Origin: DSUN01 sp035527715 | Lineage (GTDB): Bacteria > Planctomycetota > PUPC01 > DSUN01 | Length of the DNA stretch: 45,669 nucleotides | Assembly: GCA_035527715.1 (NCBI GenBank) | Contig: DATKZY010000077.1 | Span: forward strand, 1-45,669 | Direction: 5' to 3' | Shown: in pieces, positions 42,178 through 45,669 of the stretch | How positions within the stretch are numbered: the stretch's first letter is position 1 | How the letters are laid out: each line of letters begins with the position of its first letter | Notes under the pieces: model-generated | The model's database searches: none | Seen by the model: only the letters and a program-made list of their open reading frames with translations | Told to the model about the DNA's origin: nothing | Position numbers and translations under genes: made by a program

Positions 42178-42197
42178 GCCCAGGCGACGGCCTGGGC
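42178..42197 (-). terminator. Terminator-like hairpin after the two-CW kinase
   Basis: GCCCAGGC (42178-42185) and GCCTGGGC (42190-42197) form a perfect 8-bp stem with a 4-nt loop, just past the stop at 42206. It separates the met-kinase operon from the PAS kinase promoter; no T-tract. Confidence 0.5.
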
Positions 42198-42205
42198 GAG
42201 TGATG

Positions 42206-43696
42206 CTACGATTCGGAGGGGGGAAGGAGGGGGAAGACGACGGCGATGCAGGTGCCGACGCCCACGGTGCTCTCGAGCTCGATGTGGCCGCCGTAGCGGT
42301 CCACAAGCTCCCTGACGACGGCCAGCCCGAGGCCGTGGCCGCGGGCGCGCGCGGAGGCGATGTTGCCGGCCCGGTGGAACTCCTCGAAGATGCGGGACTG
42401 GTCCTCGCGGGGGATGCCGATCCCTGTGTCGCGGACCTCGGCGCGAACGCGGCCCCGCTCGACGCTGAGGGCGACGTTGACCTTCCGGACCGTGCCCGTG
42501 GTGTACTTGAGGGCGTTGTCGAGGAGGTTCGCGAAGATCACCCGCAAGCCGTCAGGGTCGGCCCGCACGACGGGGGCTCCCGCCTGGCGGTCCAGGACGA
42601 GTTCAGTGCCCTGCTCGCGTGCGCGGGCGAGGCGATTCTCGACCTCCTGGCGAAGCGCGTCGGCGATGGGCACGGCGCGGAGTTGCCCCAGGGACCTTCC
42701 GCTGCGGATCGCCGCGAGGTCGAGGAGGCGGCGCGAGAGGTCCTGAACGGAGCCGATGCGCTCCAGACTCACCTCGAGCAGCTTCGTGCGATCCTCGTCC
42801 CGCAGCTTCTCCCCGAGCTGGGAGATGGCCTGGAGAGAGCAGGCGATCGTGGCCAGGGGCGAGCTGATGTGGTGCATGAGCAGGGCGACGAAGCGGGACT
42901 TCGCCTTGTCGAAGCGGCGGAGCTGGCGCAGGTCGTCCACGAGCCGCGCGTTGCCGATGCCCAGGGCCGCGCCGAGCGCGAACTCGTGGAGGAACCACTG
43001 GTCGTCGGTGGAAAACGGGGCATCCTTGACCAGCTCCAGGACGCCGGCCAGCCGCTCGTGGCCGCCGACAGGCACGGCGGCGGCGTTGGCGCTCTCCGTG
43101 CCCCCGGCGGGGGCGGCGGCGAAGCGCTTCGTGCGCGCCGCTTCGGCCACGGCACAACTCTCGCCGAGCGTCACCCGCTCGGGGCGGGCCAGGGACCCGG
43201 CCCGCGCGGCGAGCACGAGTTCGTCGCCCGAGTCCGAGAACAGGTAGACGCAAGCGGCGGACGAGCCGGTGACGGCGAGCGCGTGCTCGACGATGTGCCG
43301 GAGAAGCGGCCCCTCGGCGAGGAGGCCGAGGATGTCGCGCGTGACACTGAGCATCGAGGCCACGCTGTTGAGGAGCCGGTGAAGCTCGGCCGGATCGGAG
43401 ACGCCGAGCCCCGGCCGGAGCAACTGGAAGTGGCAGCCCTCCTCGCATTTCACCCGGCGGAAGAACGAGCAGTCCTCGCAGCGTCGGAGCTTCTCGACGA
43501 AGGCGCCCTCGGTCTCGGCCCCGCACCGGCTCCCGGTCACTGCCCAGCAGAGGCGGCCGGCGTTCGTGCCGTCGTTGATCCCGTCGCAGCTCGCGTCGGT
43601 GGCGGCGGGGCAGGGGCCCAGCTCGGCGGCCCGTGCGCCGCCCGGCTCGCGCCCGCAGCGCTTCTCCTCCCAGCAATTGCGCTTCGCACTCGCCAT
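42206..43696 (-). CDS. Two-CW-domain GAF histidine kinase
   Basis: 496 residues. The ATG at 43696 has GGAGG 7 nt upstream. The first 90 residues hold ten cysteines (8, 14, 29, 37, 50, 58, 73, 76, 84, 88), with NCWEEKRCGRE and LCWAVTGSRC giving the 'two-CW' pattern of a metal/redox-type domain found in anaerobes. A GAF-like domain (~130-260; GESCAVAEAARTKRFAAA) follows, then the His-box LLMHHISSPLATI (His275) and HATPase_c (NLLDNALKYTTG, DTGIGIP, GHGLGLAVV). No TM segments are present, so it is a soluble sensor. It follows metF by 43 nt and is probably in the same operon, so it may report redox or C1-pathway status. Confidence 0.85.
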   Translation of the reverse strand: MASAKRNCWEEKRCGREPGGARAAELGPCPAATDASCDGINDGTNAGRLCWAVTGSRCGAETEGAFVEKLRRCEDCSFFRRVKCEEGCHFQLLRPGLGVSDPAELHRLLNSVASMLSVTRDILGLLAEGPLLRHIVEHALAVTGSSAACVYLFSDSGDELVLAARAGSLARPERVTLGESCAVAEAARTKRFAAAPAGGTESANAAAVPVGGHERLAGVLELVKDAPFSTDDQWFLHEFALGAALGIGNARLVDDLRQLRRFDKAKSRFVALLMHHISSPLATIACSLQAISQLGEKLRDEDRTKLLEVSLERIGSVQDLSRRLLDLAAIRSGRSLGQLRAVPIADALRQEVENRLARAREQGTELVLDRQAGAPVVRADPDGLRVIFANLLDNALKYTTGTVRKVNVALSVERGRVRAEVRDTGIGIPREDQSRIFEEFHRAGNIASARARGHGLGLAVVRELVDRYGGHIELESTVGVGTCIAVVFPLLPPSES

Positions 43697-43739
43697 GTCT
43701 TCGCCTCCACCGACGCGAGGTCGGGTGGGGGCACGGGCC

Positions 43740-44714
43740 TCAGACGGTGGGCCTCGGGAGAAGCCCGGCGGCCTTCACGATGTCGGGCACGGCCTTCTCC
43801 CACTCGATGGCCTGGATGTGCACGCCCCGCACGCCCTCGATCTCGCGGACCTGTTGGATCAGCTCGACGGCGATCTGCTTGCCGAGTTCCTCGGACTTGC
43901 GGCGGGCCTCCTTCTTCTCGGCCGGCGAGGCACCCTTCTTCACCGAGGGGAACCGCTTGATGAGTTCCTCGGGCACGGAGACGCCGGCGACGGAGGAGTT
44001 CATGTAGCGGAGCATGCCGGCGCTTTTCGGCACGATAATGCCGGCGAGGATGGCCGTCTTCTCGTGGAGCCCGCGGTGGCGGGCCTGGCGCATGGCCTCG
44101 GCGAACCTGGCGACGTCGTAGACGCCCTGGGTCTGGATGAAGTCGGCGCCCGCCGCGGCCTTCTTGGCCAGGCGGATGACCCGGAACTCCACGGGGTCGC
44201 CCATCGGCGTCCAGGCCGCGCCGATGAAGAGGCGGACCGGCGCCTCCAGCGGGTCGCCCCCCTCCTGAAGCCCTTCGTCGCGCATCTTCTTCAGGATGCC
44301 CACGAGCTGGATGGAGTCCACGTCGTAGACGTTCCTGGAGCCGGGATGGCCCTTGAGCTTCCCGGCGGCGCCGAAGCTCTGGTGGTCGCCGGCGATGCAC
44401 AGGCAGTTCCTGATGCCGAGTGCGGCGGCGCCCAGGATGTCGCACTGGATGGCGATGCGATTGCGGTCGCGGGTGGTCATCTGCATGACGGGTTCGAGGC
44501 CCTCCTGGACGAGGAGGGCGGCGCTGGCGATAGAGGAGAGACGGACGACGGCGGTCTGGGCGTCGGTGATGTTGATGGCGTCGGCGCAGCCGCGGAGGAT
44601 GCCGGCCTTCTCCCGCACGACGGCCGGGTCGCCGCTCATGGGCGGCCCGAGCTCGGCCGTGACCGCGAAGTGGCCGGCCGCAAGCACCCGCTCGAGGTTC
44701 GAGTCAGCTTTCAT
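43740..44714 (-). CDS. metF: Methylenetetrahydrofolate reductase
   Basis: 324 residues. It reduces 5,10-methylene-THF to 5-methyl-THF, the last methyl-branch step of the Wood-Ljungdahl pathway, and also supplies methionine synthesis. Near the N-terminus VTAELGPP contains the catalytic-type Glu21. CLCIAGDHQSF, DFIQTQGVYD and AGIIVPKS are FAD/folate-site strands of the TIM barrel. The ATG overlaps the metV gene by 11 nt and has GGAGG upstream. With MetV and an MvhD-like protein next door, this resembles the MetVF complex of acetogens that can couple to heterodisulfide-reductase-like modules; that assembly is inferred. Confidence 0.9.
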   Translation of the reverse strand: MKADSNLERVLAAGHFAVTAELGPPMSGDPAVVREKAGILRGCADAINITDAQTAVVRLSSIASAALLVQEGLEPVMQMTTRDRNRIAIQCDILGAAALGIRNCLCIAGDHQSFGAAGKLKGHPGSRNVYDVDSIQLVGILKKMRDEGLQEGGDPLEAPVRLFIGAAWTPMGDPVEFRVIRLAKKAAAGADFIQTQGVYDVARFAEAMRQARHRGLHEKTAILAGIIVPKSAGMLRYMNSSVAGVSVPEELIKRFPSVKKGASPAEKKEARRKSEELGKQIAVELIQQVREIEGVRGVHIQAIEWEKAVPDIVKAAGLLPRPTV

Positions 44715-45405
44715 CGAGGTCCTCCGTAACCAGCCGGCGCAGCCCGAGGTCGGCCCGCTTCAGCGTGCGCGGCCCGCCGTCGCGCGCGGGGGACCAGTTC
44801 TTGGGCGGAATGGGCCGCTCGAGGTCCTCCAGGCGGCCGAGGGCGGCGGCCCGCTCGACGATCTTGGCCCAGGCGCACTCCACGTCCTTGCCGACCTCGC
44901 ACTTGCCGTCCTTCGAGCCGCCGCAGGGGCCGTTGAGGAGGCTCTTCGCGCACCGCGCCACGGGGCACACGCCGAACGTAAGGTCGAGAATGCAGTCGCC
45001 GCACCCCGCGCACATCTCGTGCCAGGAATCGGGGCCGGCGTTCGCCGCCAGAGAGGTCGTGTCCACTCCAGGAATCACCCGCGTCGTCGGCAACTGGTCC
45101 GCCAACAGGTTCGTGCCGGCGCCGCAGGCCAGCGAGAGGATGGCGTCGCTGCCGCGGAGGGTTTCGACGAGCGGCTCGACGAACTCCCAGTCGCACACGC
45201 GCTTGCACGTCGCGCCCTCGAGCTGCACCTCGGCGTCGCTCCCGCGCAGGGCGAGTTGGAGGGCGCAGCACAGCTCCTCGACCTCGCGCTCGCCCCCCGC
45301 AAAGCACACGGTCGCACAGGTGCCGCAGCCGAGCACGACGACCTTGCGGCAGGGACGGAGCCGCTCGAGGATCCAGCTCAGCGGCTTCTGCTTCATGACG
45401 GTCAT
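44704..45405 (-). CDS. metV: MetV-type methylenetetrahydrofolate reductase partner (zinc/Fe-S protein)
   Basis: 233 residues. The ATG at 45405 has AGGAG 7 nt upstream and lies 1 nt after the previous stop. VLGCGTCATVCFAGG (Cys27, Cys30, Cys34) is the N-terminal cysteine motif. CAGCGDCILDLTFGVCPVARC and GPCGGSKDGKCEV give the C-terminal cluster of the MTHFR_C family, which in acetogens forms a complex with MetF and binds iron-sulfur clusters. The reading frame extends upstream but lacks a ribosome site there. It is in the same operon as metF. Confidence 0.88.
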   Translation of the reverse strand: MTVMKQKPLSWILERLRPCRKVVVLGCGTCATVCFAGGEREVEELCCALQLALRGSDAEVQLEGATCKRVCDWEFVEPLVETLRGSDAILSLACGAGTNLLADQLPTTRVIPGVDTTSLAANAGPDSWHEMCAGCGDCILDLTFGVCPVARCAKSLLNGPCGGSKDGKCEVGKDVECAWAKIVERAAALGRLEDLERPIPPKNWSPARDGGPRTLKRADLGLRRLVTEDLDES

Positions 45406-45406
45406 A

Positions 45407-45669
45407 TCACTTCTCCTGCGGCCCGGGGGCCGCCTCTGCCTCGGGCACGCACAGCTCGAGCCGTGCCTCGGGCCGCGCCTCGCGAAGCACCTCCCGCACG
45501 TGGCCCACCACCGACTCGATGTTCTTCCACGCGGCGCCATACTTGCACGCGTCGGGCGCGCACGGGTAGAGCCGCACGGTGTGGCAGCCGCCCCGGAACA
45601 GGCGCAGCACCTGGACGGACTTCAGCCGCGCGAGGCACGGCACATGGATGGTCCGCTCGCCCTGCACCG
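45407..45669 (-). CDS. MvhD-like iron-sulfur subunit, C-terminal part (cut by window edge)
   Basis: Only the last ~87 codons are in the window. The cysteine pattern HVPCLARL, GGCHTVRLYPCAPDACKYG fits the MvhD/FlpD-type [2Fe-2S] subunit that passes electrons between hydrogenase- or formate-dehydrogenase-like enzymes and HdrA. Its stop is 1 nt before the metV start. The upstream part would need to be seen to confirm the family and whether hdrA follows. Confidence 0.6.
   Translation of the reverse strand, partial: VQGERTIHVPCLARLKSVQVLRLFRGGCHTVRLYPCAPDACKYGAAWKNIESVVGHVREVLREARPEARLELCVPEAEAAPGPQEK

Overview
The window is a high-GC (about two-thirds G+C), gene-dense chromosomal segment from an anaerobic bacterium, most likely a Planctomycetota member or a close PVC relative. 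The evidence is a PEP-CTERM protein, many very large secreted CAZyme-like proteins of planctomycete type (DUF4838, DUF4091-like, GATase/GH fusions), and the MetV-MetF-MvhD arrangement of anaerobic C1 (Wood-Ljungdahl methyl branch) metabolism. No rRNA, tRNA, CRISPR array or intact transposase was seen.

Layout. (1) 1-2180, minus: a PEP-CTERM protein and a truncated LamG-type protein, translationally coupled and preceded by a near-consensus sigma-54 promoter. (2) 2224-3100: about 1 kb without genes, holding a 301-bp MITE-like element with perfect 22-bp terminal inverted repeats and two copies of a second hairpin repeat. (3) 3222-32406: a large polysaccharide-degradation island on both strands. 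It encodes clan GH-A/GH39-like, GH42-like, DUF4838 and DUF4091-like proteins, a secreted esterase/5'-nucleotidase-like fusion, an HlyD-type adaptor and a prenyltransferase/squalene-oxidase-repeat lipoprotein. It also contains an aroB-HMGL-aldolase-GH operon. Two coding sequences carry in-frame palindromic repeat elements. (4) 32495-45669: a signalling and C1-metabolism island. At the right edge are mvhD-like, metV and metF, followed by a two-CW-domain histidine kinase, a PAS kinase with a cysteine cluster, a RepA-like AAA ATPase, a Cache-HAMP kinase with an NtrC-type sigma-54 activator, an ankyrin-repeat protein, and a receiver protein followed by a receiver domain fused to a formate/nitrite channel (FNT/FocA family).

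How the parts may fit. The secreted hydrolases would release sugars for fermentation, and the C1 genes on the right would handle formate and methyl-tetrahydrofolate. The REC-FNT fusion suggests a formate/nitrite channel gated or localised directly by phosphorylation. A sigma-54 promoter with an upstream palindrome precedes its operon, and an NtrC-type activator is encoded nearby. This channel fusion is the most unusual finding. In-frame palindromic elements and the sigma-54-driven PEP-CTERM operon come next.
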